The position numbers and the translations under genes were made by a program. Positions 35,427-43,776 of a stretch of 64,000 nt of DNA are shown one piece after another. Each line of letters opens with the position of its first letter. Positions within the stretch are counted from its first letter, which is position 1. Source of the stretch: Mycolicibacterium pulveris (GTDB lineage Bacteria; Actinomycetota; Actinomycetes; Mycobacteriales; Mycobacteriaceae); assembly GCF_010725725.1 (NCBI RefSeq), contig NZ_AP022599.1, positions 1,550,001 through 1,614,000 on the forward strand. The letters are read 5' to 3'. The notes under the pieces were generated by a model. It was not told the origin of the DNA. It was given only the letters and a program-made list of their open reading frames with translations, and did no database searches.

Positions 35427-36050
35427 TCACACTCGCATGTGCGCGGGGTCGACGATGAGCACCGGCACCGGGGAGTGCTCGAGCAGATAGGAGGAGACGC
35501 TGCCGAGCAGCAGCCGGCTCACGCCGCGGCCGCGGCGACCGACGGCGATGACGTCGGCCTCCAGCTGTTGAGCGCGGTGGGCCAGCGCTTCTCCGGCGGC
35601 GCCGACGAGCACTTCGTGCCGGGGCGGTCGGTCTGGTCGCCCGATCTTGGCCGCGACGGCGTTCAACTCCGCGTCGGCCGTGGCCACCACCGCTTGCTGG
35701 GGATCCTCGGCGGCCTCGTAGGGCACCACCTCGGCCAGGACGAGTTCACCGTCCCCGCCGAACAGTCGCTGCGCGGCGTCGAGCGCGGCTGCCGCCTGCG
35801 CGGACCCGTCCCAGCCCACCAGGACACGCGGCCCAACGCTCGGTGCTGCGTCGTCGTCGCCGGTCGACACCCGCCGCGGCCCACCGCGGTCCGCGCGTTC
35901 CAGCGCGATCGGGACGAAGATCGGGCCGAGCACCAACGCGATCGGGATCCAGCGGAGGTCGTGGCCGCGGCGGGCCAACCACAGCCCGGTGATCGCGCCG
36001 GTGCCGAACCACACGACCAGAAACGCCACTCTGAAGGCGACAGTGTCCAT
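35427..36050 (-). CDS. Membrane-anchored universal stress protein
   Basis: A 207-residue protein with two N-terminal membrane helices (about residues 6-24 and 31-48) and a C-terminal Usp domain. RVLVGWDGSAQAAAALDAA opens the domain and IAVGRRGRGVSRLLLGSVSSYLLEHSPVPVLIV is the nucleotide-binding end, with a G-x2-G spacing then GS. Fusion of helices to Usp is uncommon. ATG 36048-36050 is chosen over a longer open frame. The 170-bp upstream region contains a palindrome listed separately. Confidence 0.83.
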   Translation of the reverse strand: MDTVAFRVAFLVVWFGTGAITGLWLARRGHDLRWIPIALVLGPIFVPIALERADRGGPRRVSTGDDDAAPSVGPRVLVGWDGSAQAAAALDAAQRLFGGDGELVLAEVVPYEAAEDPQQAVVATADAELNAVAAKIGRPDRPPRHEVLVGAAGEALAHRAQQLEADVIAVGRRGRGVSRLLLGSVSSYLLEHSPVPVLIVDPAHMRV

Positions 36051-36166
36051 ACCTGGTTTCCCCCGGGCCGAGATCGACGTTTTGTCGACTTTTACTCGAA
36101 CTTTTCGTCCCAAATGTCCCTTTGCGCAACAAGACCACACGACCACACGGCAACAAGGCAACGCAA

Positions 36167-36188
36167 CTGGGGTAGCGGGTTACCCCAG
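36167..36188. promoter_or_regulatory. 22-bp palindrome CTGGGGTA-N6-TACCCCAG, copy 1
   Basis: Perfect 8-bp arms CTGGGGTA (36167-36174) and TACCCCAG (36181-36188) lie in the divergent region between the universal stress gene and the small gene at 36221. The same arms with the same 6-bp spacer occur at 38328, upstream of lpqH. This looks like a shared operator for a dimeric regulator; the regulator is unknown. Confidence 0.55.
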
Positions 36189-36220
36189 CGCGCCCCCGAC
36201 GGCGCCGTCAACCTTGGTCC

Positions 36221-36403
36221 ATGTCGGCCGAACCGCTGGCACGGCTGCCGTTGCCGTACGCGACCGCACTGCGGTTGCGGGCCGCCGGCGTCGACGACGA
36301 GGTGATCGCCGATCGGGTCGGCGTCGACCTGGATGCCCTCCCGACATTCATGCGGGTGGCCGAGGCCAAGCTGGCCGCCGCATCGAGGCAGACGCCGTCC
36401 TGA
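36221..36403 (+). CDS. Small conserved helical protein
   Basis: A 60-residue protein: YATALRLRAAGVDDEVIADRVGVDLDALPTFMRVAEAKL reads as a helix-turn-helix-like arrangement similar to sigma region 4 or small regulators next to LuxR-type genes. No firm family. ATG 36221 lies 33 bases after the palindrome and its stop is 28 bases before the ATPase fragment, so they were probably co-transcribed. Confidence 0.6.
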   Translation: MSAEPLARLPLPYATALRLRAAGVDDEVIADRVGVDLDALPTFMRVAEAKLAAASRQTPS

Positions 36404-36431
36404 ACGCGCCGGTAGCGGCTAGAATTTTCCG

Positions 36432-37196
36432 GTGATCCAGGGCTGGCCGCTGGTAGGGCGGTCAGAGGAACTGGCGGTCATCGCCGAGGCCACGCGGGCA
36501 GCGGATCGCTCCCGCGGGATCGTGTTATCCGGTTCGCCCGGCGTCGGCAAGACGCGGCTGGCGCGCGAAGCCGTCGCACGCTGCGGCCCGCGCGGCGCCC
36601 GCCGATACTGGATCGCCGGCACGGCGTCGTCGCGCAGTGTTCCGCTGGGTGCCTTCATCGACATCGCCAGCGACTTCGGCCCGGATCCGCTGCGGCGGGT
36701 CCGCGAAGTGATCGACGGACTGATCGGGGATGCGCGCCGCGGCGAGGTCGTCGTCGGGGTCGACGACGCCCACCTACTCGACGACCTGTCGGCGTTCACC
36801 GTGAACCAACTCGTCACGCGACGGCTGGCCACCGTCATCCTGACGATCCGCTCGGGCGAGTCGCCGCCGGACGCGATCACCGCGATCTGGAAAGACCAGC
36901 ATCTGGAACGCCTTGAACTGCAGCCACTTTCGCTGCCGGAAATCGCGGACCTGGTGCAGCATGTGCTGGCCGGGCCGGTGGATTCGTTCAGCGCGCAACG
37001 GCTTTGGCAGTACACCCAGGGCAATGCGCTCTATCTGCGGCACCTGCTGGACAACGAGGTGAACGCCGGCCGGATCTCCCGATGCGCCGGGGTGTGGCTG
37101 TGGGACGGGCACCCGCAGCTGTCCCCGACGCTCGTCGAGCTGATCGAGGCGCGGATGACCAAGGTCGCCGCCTCCGACCAAGACGCCGTCGCCGCC
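36432..37196 (+). pseudogene. Truncated LuxR-type AAA ATPase regulator (N-terminal part)
   Basis: About 255 residues of a STAND/AAA regulator of the large LuxR type. LVGRSEELAVI opens it, Walker A is GSPGVGKTRLA, Walker B VVVGVDDAHLLDD. Family-like sequence holds to about KVAASDQDAVAAL (near 37190). Beyond this the open frame runs to 37760 but is only the antisense of a PGRS-type gene, with Arg-rich sequence. Full-length members have about 850-900 residues with a C-terminal LuxR helix-turn-helix, which is missing here. The start is GTG 36432. Confidence 0.7.
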
Positions 37197-37763
37197 CTTT
37201 CCACCGTTTCCCCACAGCAGTCCGCCGTTGCCGCCCGGGCAGCCGGCGCACGTGGCGTCGAGGCCGTCGCCGATCAGCAGACCGCCCGGGCCGATCAGGC
37301 CCAGGAAAGCCCCGCCGCCGAACAACGCTTGGGTGTTCAACGCCTGCGGCACCGACGGCCCGTCGCCGGCGGCACCTCCTTGCGGTGTCGCAAACACCAG
37401 CGGTGCAAAGAAGTTGGCGCCTGCCGACGTCACCGAGTTGGCGTCGGCGGTGAAGTCTTCGACGGCGGCACTGACCGCGAGGACGGTGTCGCCCGCGGCT
37501 CCGGATCCCGCGGGGTCGCCTTCGCTCGACGGAGGACCTTCGGGCGCCGCCAACGGATTCCACGCTTGCGACGATGTCGACGACGTCAACGCCATCGGCG
37601 GAGGCGCCGCGGCCCGCACCGTGGCGGTGGAGTCGACGGGGGTCGACGGCGGTGGTTGCTGCGCCGCGACGCTCACGCCCCCGACCATCAGCAGCCCAGC
37701 CGCCGCCGCGGCGGTGATCTTGGCGTTGTTGTCAGTTGTCGATGTCGAGTTCCGCTTTGACAT
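37180..37763 (-). pseudogene. Truncated secreted PGRS-repeat protein without a PE domain
   Basis: About 195 residues from ATG 37761-37763: a signal-like N-terminus (ITAAAAAGLLMVGGVSVAAQ), a Pro/Ser/Ala-rich region, then the PGRS-type entry GLIGPGGLLIGDGLDATCAG and the repeats PGGNGGLLWGNGGKGGDG. At about 37180-37195 the glycine repeats stop and the frame continues to 36774 only as antisense of the ATPase gene. PGRS genes usually carry long glycine arrays, so the 3' part is missing. It lacks the PE motif and resembles the non-PE PGRS-like proteins of fast growers. Confidence 0.7.
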
Positions 37764-37791
37764 GAGCGCCCTCCATCCGCGCCTGTAATGG

Positions 37792-38265
37792 CTACGGGCA
37801 GGTCACCGCGATCTCGAAGGGCTTGTTGACGGGCTGCATGGGATTGGCCATGTCGACGCCGGTGGCGGTGCCCGAGATCTTGTAGGTGTCGCCGTTCTTT
37901 TCGACCTTCGCCTCACCCTGACCGGTGCCGCTCTGGAAGCCCAGCGTCACGCCGTTGACGTTGCCGAGGCCGACCGATTGCACGGTCGAGCCGTCCTCGC
38001 TCAACACCGCCCCGATGCCGGTCATCGCGTCGCCGATGGCGATGTTCAGGTTTCCGCCCATGCTGGAGCACACGACGGTGCCCTCGACGTCTTGATCCTG
38101 CCCGTCGATCGACACCTTGGTGGCGCCACCGCTTGATCCGGCCGGTGCGGCGCTGGCGGTTCCCGGGTCGGCGGCACCCTCGGACTTGTCATCCGACGAA
38201 CAGCCGGACATCCCGGCGATGATGAGCATCGCACCGCTCGTCGCGATCAAGAACCCACGCTTCAC
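37792..38265 (-). CDS. lpqH: 19 kDa lipoprotein antigen LpqH-like
   Basis: A 157-residue lipoprotein. The signal peptide ends AGMSGC (lipidated Cys22), followed by a Ser/Ala/Gly linker (glycosylation-type) and a compact beta domain with [20 protein letters not shown] and [10 protein letters not shown], where two Cys can form a disulfide. This is the LpqH (Rv3763) pattern; mycobacteria carry several paralogues. It starts at GTG 38263-38265. A 22-bp palindrome lies about 65 bases upstream. Confidence 0.85.
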   Translation of the reverse strand: MKRGFLIATSGAMLIIAGMSGCSSDDKSEGAADPGTASAAPAGSSGGATKVSIDGQDQDVEGTVVCSSMGGNLNIAIGDAMTGIGAVLSEDGSTVQSVGLGNVNGVTLGFQSGTGQGEAKVEKNGDTYKISGTATGVDMANPMQPVNKPFEIAVTCP

Positions 38266-38327
38266 GACCCTGCTCCTTCGTGTGCTGTGACCGTCAGGAG
38301 CAACGTATTTCGGGAGGGTGTGCGCGG

Positions 38328-38349
38328 CTGGGGTAGTGAACTACCCCAT
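38328..38349. promoter_or_regulatory. 22-bp palindrome CTGGGGTA-N6-TACCCCAT, copy 2
   Basis: Arms CTGGGGTA (38328-38335) and TACCCCAT (38342-38349) with a 6-bp spacer; the inner bases extend the symmetry to GGGGTAGT-GA-ACTACCCC. It lies between the P450 stop (38366) and the lpqH start (38265), i.e. in the lpqH promoter region. ATTTTT follows on the plus strand, so a plus-strand terminator is an alternative reading, but no plus-strand gene precedes it. Confidence 0.5.
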
Positions 38350-38365
38350 TTTTCCCGGGTCGACG

Positions 38366-39724
38366 TCAGCCGCGCGGACGCAGCCGGGCCCGGATCGGGC
38401 CCTTGGCCACCGTGGTGAACGGCACCTCGCAGTGGAACTCGTCGTCGAGCGAACGGATCTCGAGGGCCCGCAGGATGGTGCCCAACGCCAGCGTCGTCTC
38501 CAACCGCGCGAAGTGTTCACCGATGCACGGCCGGCCCCCGCCGAGAAACGGCAGGAACTGCCAGCGGTCGCGGGCCTTGACGTTCTCCGGGCTGAACCGG
38601 TCGGGGTCGAACGCCATCGGGTCGGGCCACAGCTGAGGATCGTGATGCAGCGCGTACAACCCCACCGCCAGCAGGCTGCCCTTCTCCACGCGGTAGCCGT
38701 CCACGGCGATCTCCTGGGTGGCCAGGCGTGCGACGCCCGCGGCGGGCGGGCACAGCCGCAGCGACTCGTGCAGCACCTGCACGGTGTAGTCCAGCCGGGG
38801 CACGTCCTGCGGCGTCAGCTCGCGGTCGCCGATCGCGGCGGCCTCCTCGGCCACCCGGGCCTGCACGTCGGGGTGATGGCCCAGGATCCACAGCGTGTGG
38901 GTGAGCGCCGTGGCGGTGGTGTCGTGCCCGGCCAGCATGAAGATCAGCAGATCGTTGGAGATGTCCTCGTCGGACAGCGGCTTGCCGGTCTCGGGGTCGG
39001 TGGCCGCGATCAGCGCCTGCACCAGCGGCGCGTCCCGGTGCGGATCGGCCCGGCAGGCGTGCACCATGTCGTCGGTGATCTGGCGCATCTCGGCGACCGC
39101 GGCAGCGGCGCGTCGACGCGCGGGCGTCGGCAGCCAGCGCGGTGCCCGCACCGGCCGCAACGCCCGGTCGGCGGTGTACGACGACGCCACGTGCATGCAC
39201 CGCGCGATCGTCTCGGCGCGTTCGTTGAGGTCGATGCCGAGCACCGACCGGCCCAACGACTGCATGGCCACCTTGCGGCACTCCAGGTCCAGGTCGACCT
39301 CGCCGCCGTCGGGCCAGCGATCGACGAACCGTTGCGCCGCCGCGGACATGTGGCCGCCGAAGTCGCGCACGTTGTGCTTGGTGAACACCGGTTGCAGCGC
39401 CCGTTTGCGCGGCCGCCACAGCTCGTTGGGCAGCACGAACAGGCTGTCGCCTGCCATGTTGCGCACTTCCTCGTGGATGATGCAGCGCTCCGAGGACGCG
39501 TCTTTGCGGCCCAGCACGTCGCGCATGGCGTTGGGTGACATCACCGCCACGATCGGCGGGAACAGCCACTTCGGCCCGAACTGGATTCGCGTGATGCGTC
39601 CGCCGGCGTCGCGGATCTCCTCCTGGCCGGTGTCGAGCCTGCGTACGAGCTTCACCAGCCGCCAGAACGGCAGCGGATTCTTCGGCACCAGCGGCAGGCT
39701 GGCGACGTCAAGCGTCGTCGTCAT
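38366..39724 (-). CDS. Cytochrome P450
   Basis: A 452-residue soluble P450 monooxygenase. The I-helix is MLAGHDTTATAL, the K-helix ExxR is ESLR, and the haem-thiolate loop is FLGGGRPCIGEHFA with Cys400. ATG 39722-39724 or ATG 39734-39736. The substrate is unknown; the sequence looks closer to the fatty-acid/CYP4-like bacterial P450s (WxPxRF-type DPDRFSPEN) than to sterol enzymes. No ferredoxin or reductase gene is adjacent. Confidence 0.92.
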   Translation of the reverse strand: MTTTLDVASLPLVPKNPLPFWRLVKLVRRLDTGQEEIRDAGGRITRIQFGPKWLFPPIVAVMSPNAMRDVLGRKDASSERCIIHEEVRNMAGDSLFVLPNELWRPRKRALQPVFTKHNVRDFGGHMSAAAQRFVDRWPDGGEVDLDLECRKVAMQSLGRSVLGIDLNERAETIARCMHVASSYTADRALRPVRAPRWLPTPARRRAAAAVAEMRQITDDMVHACRADPHRDAPLVQALIAATDPETGKPLSDEDISNDLLIFMLAGHDTTATALTHTLWILGHHPDVQARVAEEAAAIGDRELTPQDVPRLDYTVQVLHESLRLCPPAAGVARLATQEIAVDGYRVEKGSLLAVGLYALHHDPQLWPDPMAFDPDRFSPENVKARDRWQFLPFLGGGRPCIGEHFARLETTLALGTILRALEIRSLDDEFHCEVPFTTVAKGPIRARLRPRG

Positions 39725-39781
39725 GGCTTCGATCATGACGCAGCGCCTGCGCCGCGCGCGAGCGGGTCCCGCGGTTTGCCG

Positions 39782-40273
39782 TCAGGCGGCCCACAGCAGC
39801 GGAGCGCCCCGGCCCTGCGTCATCACGGTGCCCGCCATCACCCGGATCCGGTACGGGCTGAGCCGCAGCACCGCGAACTGATCGGATGTCGGGCCATCGC
39901 GCCACATCGGGATGATGCGCGGGTCGTAGCCGACGGGCTCGGAGGCGTTGGCGAACTTGTCCCAGACGGCGGCGCGCGTCTCGTCGTCGAGGTACCACTC
40001 GACGAGGCACTCGGCGCTGCAGGTGTCGTGGCTGGGCGACCAGTAGCTCACCGACACCTCGGGGTGGGCGGCCAGATGCGCCTTCTTCACCGGGCTGGGC
40101 ACCGTCGCGATCCAGCCGAACAGGTCGGTTCCGTCCCACTCCCAGATCGGATGCAGGATCCGGGTGCGTGGACGGCCGTTGGCGTCGACGGTGGCCACCG
40201 ATGCCCACACGATCGAGTGCGCCATCTCGACGAACGCGGGCGCGATCTGCTCCAGCGAGGTCACGCCGGGCAC
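39782..40273 (-). CDS. Pyridoxamine 5'-phosphate oxidase-fold protein
   Basis: A 163-residue split-barrel protein. SIVWASVATVDANGRPRTRILHPIWEWDG and VKKAHLAAHPEVSVSYWSP are characteristic of the PPOX family that binds FMN or F420. It ends PLLWAA. Two GTG codons (40273, 40264) could start it. Substrate unknown. It lies between the P450 and a small acidic protein on the same strand. Confidence 0.82.
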   Translation of the reverse strand: MPGVTSLEQIAPAFVEMAHSIVWASVATVDANGRPRTRILHPIWEWDGTDLFGWIATVPSPVKKAHLAAHPEVSVSYWSPSHDTCSAECLVEWYLDDETRAAVWDKFANASEPVGYDPRIIPMWRDGPTSDQFAVLRLSPYRIRVMAGTVMTQGRGAPLLWAA

Positions 40274-40283
40274 TCTACGCGGG

Positions 40284-40553
40284 TTACGCGTCGTCCTTGC
40301 GGTCGCTGTATTTCGGGTTGCCCTCGTCGTCGACCCATTCGTTGACGGCGGTGCCCGAGACCGCGCCGCCGGTGCCGGGCATCGTGATGGTCTCTCGGGT
40401 GTCGTCGTAGTCCTTGGCCATCTCCTTGGCCTTTTGCCGGTGTTCCTCTGTCACCTCGGGCTTTTCGGTGGGTGGCGGGTCGTCGGGTTTGTCGACGACC
40501 TGATGGTGGTCATCGGTGCGGGGTTCGGCGCTGTGCCGTCTGTCGTCGTTCAT
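40284..40553 (-). CDS. Small hydrophilic acidic protein
   Basis: An 89-residue protein with no hydrophobic core, rich in Asp, Glu, Pro and Lys: DDHHQVVDKPDDPPPTEKPEVTEEHRQKAKE, then GGAVSGTAVNEWVDDEGNPKYSDRKDD. It is probably intrinsically disordered. I do not recognise a family. The start is ATG 40551-40553. It ends 10 bases before the PPOX gene, so the two may be one unit. Confidence 0.6.
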   Translation of the reverse strand: MNDDRRHSAEPRTDDHHQVVDKPDDPPPTEKPEVTEEHRQKAKEMAKDYDDTRETITMPGTGGAVSGTAVNEWVDDEGNPKYSDRKDDA

Positions 40554-40621
40554 GGCCTACTGTCTGCCCCCGCCAGGCCCAGACAAAACCGGCCAGCGCC
40601 CTCCGACCCCCCGCTTTCGGG

Positions 40622-41221
40622 CTAGGCGGACACGGTGCGCAGCGCGGCGGGCAGGCTGGGCAGGAAGTGGCGGGTGGCGAAGGCCCGGATGTCGTCGGCG
40701 GTGTCCAGCGGGGTGGCGCTGGGCAGCAGCAACACCATCGCGGCGTAGCGCAGGATCGTGTCGGCCAACTCGTCGACCGCATCCGCGCCGATCCGTTCGT
40801 CGAAGCCGGGCGGGAAGATGGTCCGCAGCGCGCCGGCCATCCGCTCGATCGCCGCGTCCCAGTGTTGGTTGGCCAACTGCAGCACCAGCGCCGGCTCGTC
40901 GGTGACCATCCGGTGCAGCACCCGGTGGCTGCGGAACTTCAGGATCGAGTGGGTGAACGCCTCGACGTAGTAGTTCGACTGCGGCCCGGCCTGTTTCAGT
41001 TCGGTGGCGATGTCGGCGAACAGCGTCACGTTCTCGTCGTCGATGACGGCGGCGATCAGCTCGTCCTTGTTGACGAAGCGCCGGTAGATCGTGGTGCGGC
41101 TGACGCCGGCGCGGCGGGCGACGTCTTCCAATGCCACCCGGCGGAACCCGTGCTGTTCGAACTCGACGACGGCGGCGTCGAGGATCGCGCGAGTGGTGGC
41201 GTCAGCCTCTGGCTGTGACAT
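40622..41221 (-). CDS. TetR-family regulator downstream of the DUF2236 gene
   Basis: A 199-residue TetR protein. The helix-turn-helix is [25 protein letters not shown]. The C-terminal domain ends [15 protein letters not shown] use ATG 41219-41221, which overlaps the DUF2236 gene by 20 nt; ATG 41236 would lengthen the overlap. Being in one operon with the oxygenase, it probably controls the palindrome upstream of that gene (42089-42108). Confidence 0.87.
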   Translation of the reverse strand: MSQPEADATTRAILDAAVVEFEQHGFRRVALEDVARRAGVSRTTIYRRFVNKDELIAAVIDDENVTLFADIATELKQAGPQSNYYVEAFTHSILKFRSHRVLHRMVTDEPALVLQLANQHWDAAIERMAGALRTIFPPGFDERIGADAVDELADTILRYAAMVLLLPSATPLDTADDIRAFATRHFLPSLPAALRTVSA

Positions 41222-42077
41222 AGCCCTTGCACGCATAGCCGTTGTACCGCAACCGCATTGGCAGCCGGTCCCACAGCCAGTTCACCGGGCGCGTGCGCCA
41301 GAACGCGGCGAAGCGCTGGTACCGGCGTTCCTGGCGGTCACTCCACGGCAGGCCGAGCAGGTCCCGGGCGCGCGGCGGCAGGCCGCCGGTGGTCAGGAAG
41401 GCCGCCAGCGGGTTGAAGATCGGCGCGATCAGCCGCCACGCGACCGGATGCACGCCCTTGGGGCACGGAAAGCCCTTGGTCACATAGCCGACGCCGTATT
41501 TCGCGGTGGGGTGGGCGACGACGATCTCGTCGAGCATCCGGTCCCAGTAACGCTCGAACTCGGCGTAGGTGGCCGGCATCGGCCGGTCGCTGACGCCGTA
41601 GCGGCGGTACCACGTCTTCGACTCGAGGTAGATCTGCTCCTTCTCCTCGCGGGTCAGCCGCTTGACGAAGGTGTCGGCGAAGTACAGCACCTGTTCGACG
41701 AAGGTGGCATGCGCCCAGAAGTAGGTTTCGGGATCCAGCGCGTGGTAGCGCTGCCCTGCCCCGAACTCACTGGGCATCTCGCCCTTGATCTCGGTGTGGA
41801 AGTCGCGGACCTGGGCGCCCGGGTGGTCGTCGTCGGTGCCGTAGACGGTGTTGAAGATCGGCGGCAGCGAGCGCTTGACCCGCGCGGCGGTGTCGTCGAA
41901 GAACACCGAGTGGTCGAGCACGCCCTGGCCGAGCTCGGCGAGCATGTTCTGCAGCACCGCGGGCCGCGGCCCGATCAGGAACATCCTGTTGTCGCCGAAA
42001 TAGCGCCAGACCAGCGACTGCGGGCCCAGCGGCAGCGCGTCGTCGAGGTGCTCGGTCTTCTCCACCAGTTCGGTCAT
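41202..42077 (-). CDS. DUF2236 / MpaB-Lcp-like putative oxygenase
   Basis: A 291-residue protein of the DUF2236 family, which includes latex-clearing oxygenase and MpaB-type haem proteins. [25 protein letters not shown] at the start, [19 protein letters not shown] (with the conserved His) and [15 protein letters not shown] text in the middle fit the family. Actinobacteria often pair such genes with a TetR gene, as here. The start is ATG 42075-42077. Substrate unknown. Confidence 0.83.
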   Translation of the reverse strand: MTELVEKTEHLDDALPLGPQSLVWRYFGDNRMFLIGPRPAVLQNMLAELGQGVLDHSVFFDDTAARVKRSLPPIFNTVYGTDDDHPGAQVRDFHTEIKGEMPSEFGAGQRYHALDPETYFWAHATFVEQVLYFADTFVKRLTREEKEQIYLESKTWYRRYGVSDRPMPATYAEFERYWDRMLDEIVVAHPTAKYGVGYVTKGFPCPKGVHPVAWRLIAPIFNPLAAFLTTGGLPPRARDLLGLPWSDRQERRYQRFAAFWRTRPVNWLWDRLPMRLRYNGYACKGYVTARG

Positions 42078-42088
42078 TGCAACAGTGT

Positions 42089-42108
42089 TACAAATTCTGA
42101 ACTTTGTA
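42089..42108. promoter_or_regulatory. Putative TetR operator TACAAA-N8-TTTGTA
   Basis: An AT-rich 20-bp inverted repeat with perfect 6-bp arms starts 12 bases upstream of the DUF2236 ATG. It stands out from the GC-rich surroundings and sits where a repressor would block the promoter of the DUF2236-tetR unit. Confidence 0.5.
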
Positions 42109-42226
42109 CCAAGCGGTTGTGAGGCGCCTCTCACCAGGCACGCCGAAAGGGACAAACCGGCGGGAAAGTGCGAGTGTTTCTCACCATTGCGTCGATCTCG
42201 GCGAACGCAGGGCGCGGCGCGGGAGT

Positions 42227-42460
42227 TCAGCGGCGCAACCGGGCCAGGCCCAGCACGGCCAGCACACCCGCCACGGTCGCCAGCAGCAGCGACAGGCCCA
42301 GCAGCGGCGCGCTGTAGACCACCGATGTCGTGCCGGGCTCGCCTTCCAGCACCGGGGCCACCCCGACTGTCGAACTGGCCGCCAACCAGCTCAGCACGCA
42401 CCCCAGCGCCGCGGCCACGGCCAACGCCAACAGCACCGCGGCGCGAACCGAAGCCCTCAC
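42227..42460 (-). CDS. Two-TM small membrane protein (Rv0514-like)
   Basis: A 77-residue protein with membrane helices at about residues 6-26 and 50-72. It begins at GTG 42458-42460, overlapping the preceding gene by 4 nt (GTGA). No functional motif. It is the last gene of the hem cluster by order. Confidence 0.72.
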   Translation of the reverse strand: MRASVRAAVLLALAVAAALGCVLSWLAASSTVGVAPVLEGEPGTTSVVYSAPLLGLSLLLATVAGVLAVLGLARLRR

Positions 42461-42951
42461 GGCGCGCGGTCCGGCGGTATGCGCTCCTCGACCAGCTGGG
42501 TCAGCGCCATGCGCAGCCGCTGGTGCTTACGCGCCCACGCCTGCGCGCCGCGGTCGTTGGTCAACTTCAGACCGATCCCCGTGCGGCCGCGCGGCACGCC
42601 GGTCAGTTCGCCGAGCGCCCGAAACGACTGCCATTTCGGGGTTTCGGGGCCCGTGGCCTCCGGATAGACGCGCACGATCTCGTCGATGCTGATCCGTTCG
42701 GTGCCCTGGCGCAGCGTCTCCGGGGTCAACTCGACGGAGGTGTGGATGCGCGCCGCCTTGACCTGGATGGCCAGAAATCCCGACACCAGCACCAAGAAGA
42801 TGCCTGGCACCAGCCACTGGAACCCGTATCCGGCCGACGCCTGGATCAGGCCCATCGAAACTCCGGCGGCGGGACCGGCCAGCACCCACCACCAACTCGC
42901 GCCTTGCTCGTAGAACAACACCTGCGTCGGTGTTTCGCTGCTCCGGGTCAC
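42457..42951 (-). CDS. Membrane protein (DUF3093-like, Rv0513 position)
   Basis: A 164-residue protein with two helices (about residues 22-40 and 45-63) and a cytoplasmic domain containing ISIDEIVRVYPEATGPETPKW. The pattern of a small two-helix anchor followed by this domain resembles DUF3093. It starts at GTG 42949-42951, overlapping the upstream stop by 4 nt. Function unknown. Confidence 0.75.
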   Translation of the reverse strand: MTRSSETPTQVLFYEQGASWWWVLAGPAAGVSMGLIQASAGYGFQWLVPGIFLVLVSGFLAIQVKAARIHTSVELTPETLRQGTERISIDEIVRVYPEATGPETPKWQSFRALGELTGVPRGRTGIGLKLTNDRGAQAWARKHQRLRMALTQLVEERIPPDRAP

Positions 42952-43319
42952 TGCGCTTCCTCCTGGACGGCCTCACGGCGCCGGGTCATCAACACCGCGC
43001 CTGCGATCAGCGGCAGGATCGCCGACAGCGTGAGGATGTGCACGACGCCGAGCGCCGCGGTCAGGCCGATCCACGCCGCGGTCACCACCGCCAGCGCCAC
43101 CGCGGCCCGGCGGAACCGGGTGTCGCCGGTGCGGCTTCGACCGGCCAGATACGCCAGCACGGCACCGACCACGGCGGTGACGACGCCTGCGACGCGAAAC
43201 ACCGCAGGCAGGCTCACCGAGGCGGTCAGCAACCCGCCCACCATCAGCATCACCGCGGCTGCCGCCCAGCACCAAAACGCAGCGGTGACAAGGCCGGGTC
43301 GCGGCTGTGGAGCAGTCAT
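42948..43319 (-). CDS. Four-TM small membrane protein
   Basis: A 123-residue hydrophobic protein with four helices (about residues 13-32, 38-60, 71-90, 95-110) and a charged C-terminus. ATG 43317-43319. It lies between two other small membrane genes downstream of hemB. No recognisable domain; tRNA- or haem-related function cannot be claimed. Confidence 0.7.
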   Translation of the reverse strand: MTAPQPRPGLVTAAFWCWAAAAVMLMVGGLLTASVSLPAVFRVAGVVTAVVGAVLAYLAGRSRTGDTRFRRAAVALAVVTAAWIGLTAALGVVHILTLSAILPLIAGAVLMTRRREAVQEEAQ

Positions 43320-43329
43320 TTCGAGCAGC

Positions 43330-43776
43330 CTAACGGGTGAAGAACGCCTGGGCGTCCTTGCGGTGCAGCAGCACCGCCCCGCCGATGATCAACACCGATC
43401 CGACGATGGCGCACACCGCATACGTGAAGGCCGCCACGGTGTGGCGTTCGTCGGTGAACAGGCTGCTCGCCATGTACACCACCGAAGCCACGCCGCCGCC
43501 GGTCAACAGCGTGCGGGCCCACCGGTAGCCGTGGCGCATGAGGATCAGGAACGTCAGTACCACCGCCGAGAGGATCACGACGAACATCACCGTCAGGACG
43601 GCCACAGGAAATGGCACCGCACGTTCGGCCGATCCGAACACGTCGACGAGATATCCGGTGATCATCAGCGGAAGCGCGATCACCCACAGCCAGAACCCGG
43701 TTTCGACGTCCGGCGGTCTACCGTCGGACGACTGCGGCTCGGGCTGTGACGCCTGCCCCTCGGAACCCCAGGTCAC
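43330..43776 (-). CDS. Four-TM membrane protein downstream of hemB
   Basis: A 148-residue protein with a polar 26-residue N-terminus and four helices. Its shape is similar to that of the next gene, so the two may be diverged paralogues. GTG 43774-43776 overlaps the hemB stop by 4 nt, which ties it to the hem operon. Confidence 0.72.
   Translation of the reverse strand: MTWGSEGQASQPEPQSSDGRPPDVETGFWLWVIALPLMITGYLVDVFGSAERAVPFPVAVLTVMFVVILSAVVLTFLILMRHGYRWARTLLTGGGVASVVYMASSLFTDERHTVAAFTYAVCAIVGSVLIIGGAVLLHRKDAQAFFTR

Noticed and set aside
36051..36166. DosR-like GGGAC half-sites upstream of the universal stress gene
   Set aside because: Two GGGAC units occur (minus strand, near 36104-36120), but as a direct repeat and not as the inverted GGGAC-N4-GTCCC of a DosR box. 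The spacing does not fit, so I do not call a site. The same region also holds a weak, diverged resemblance to family C that is too poor to list.
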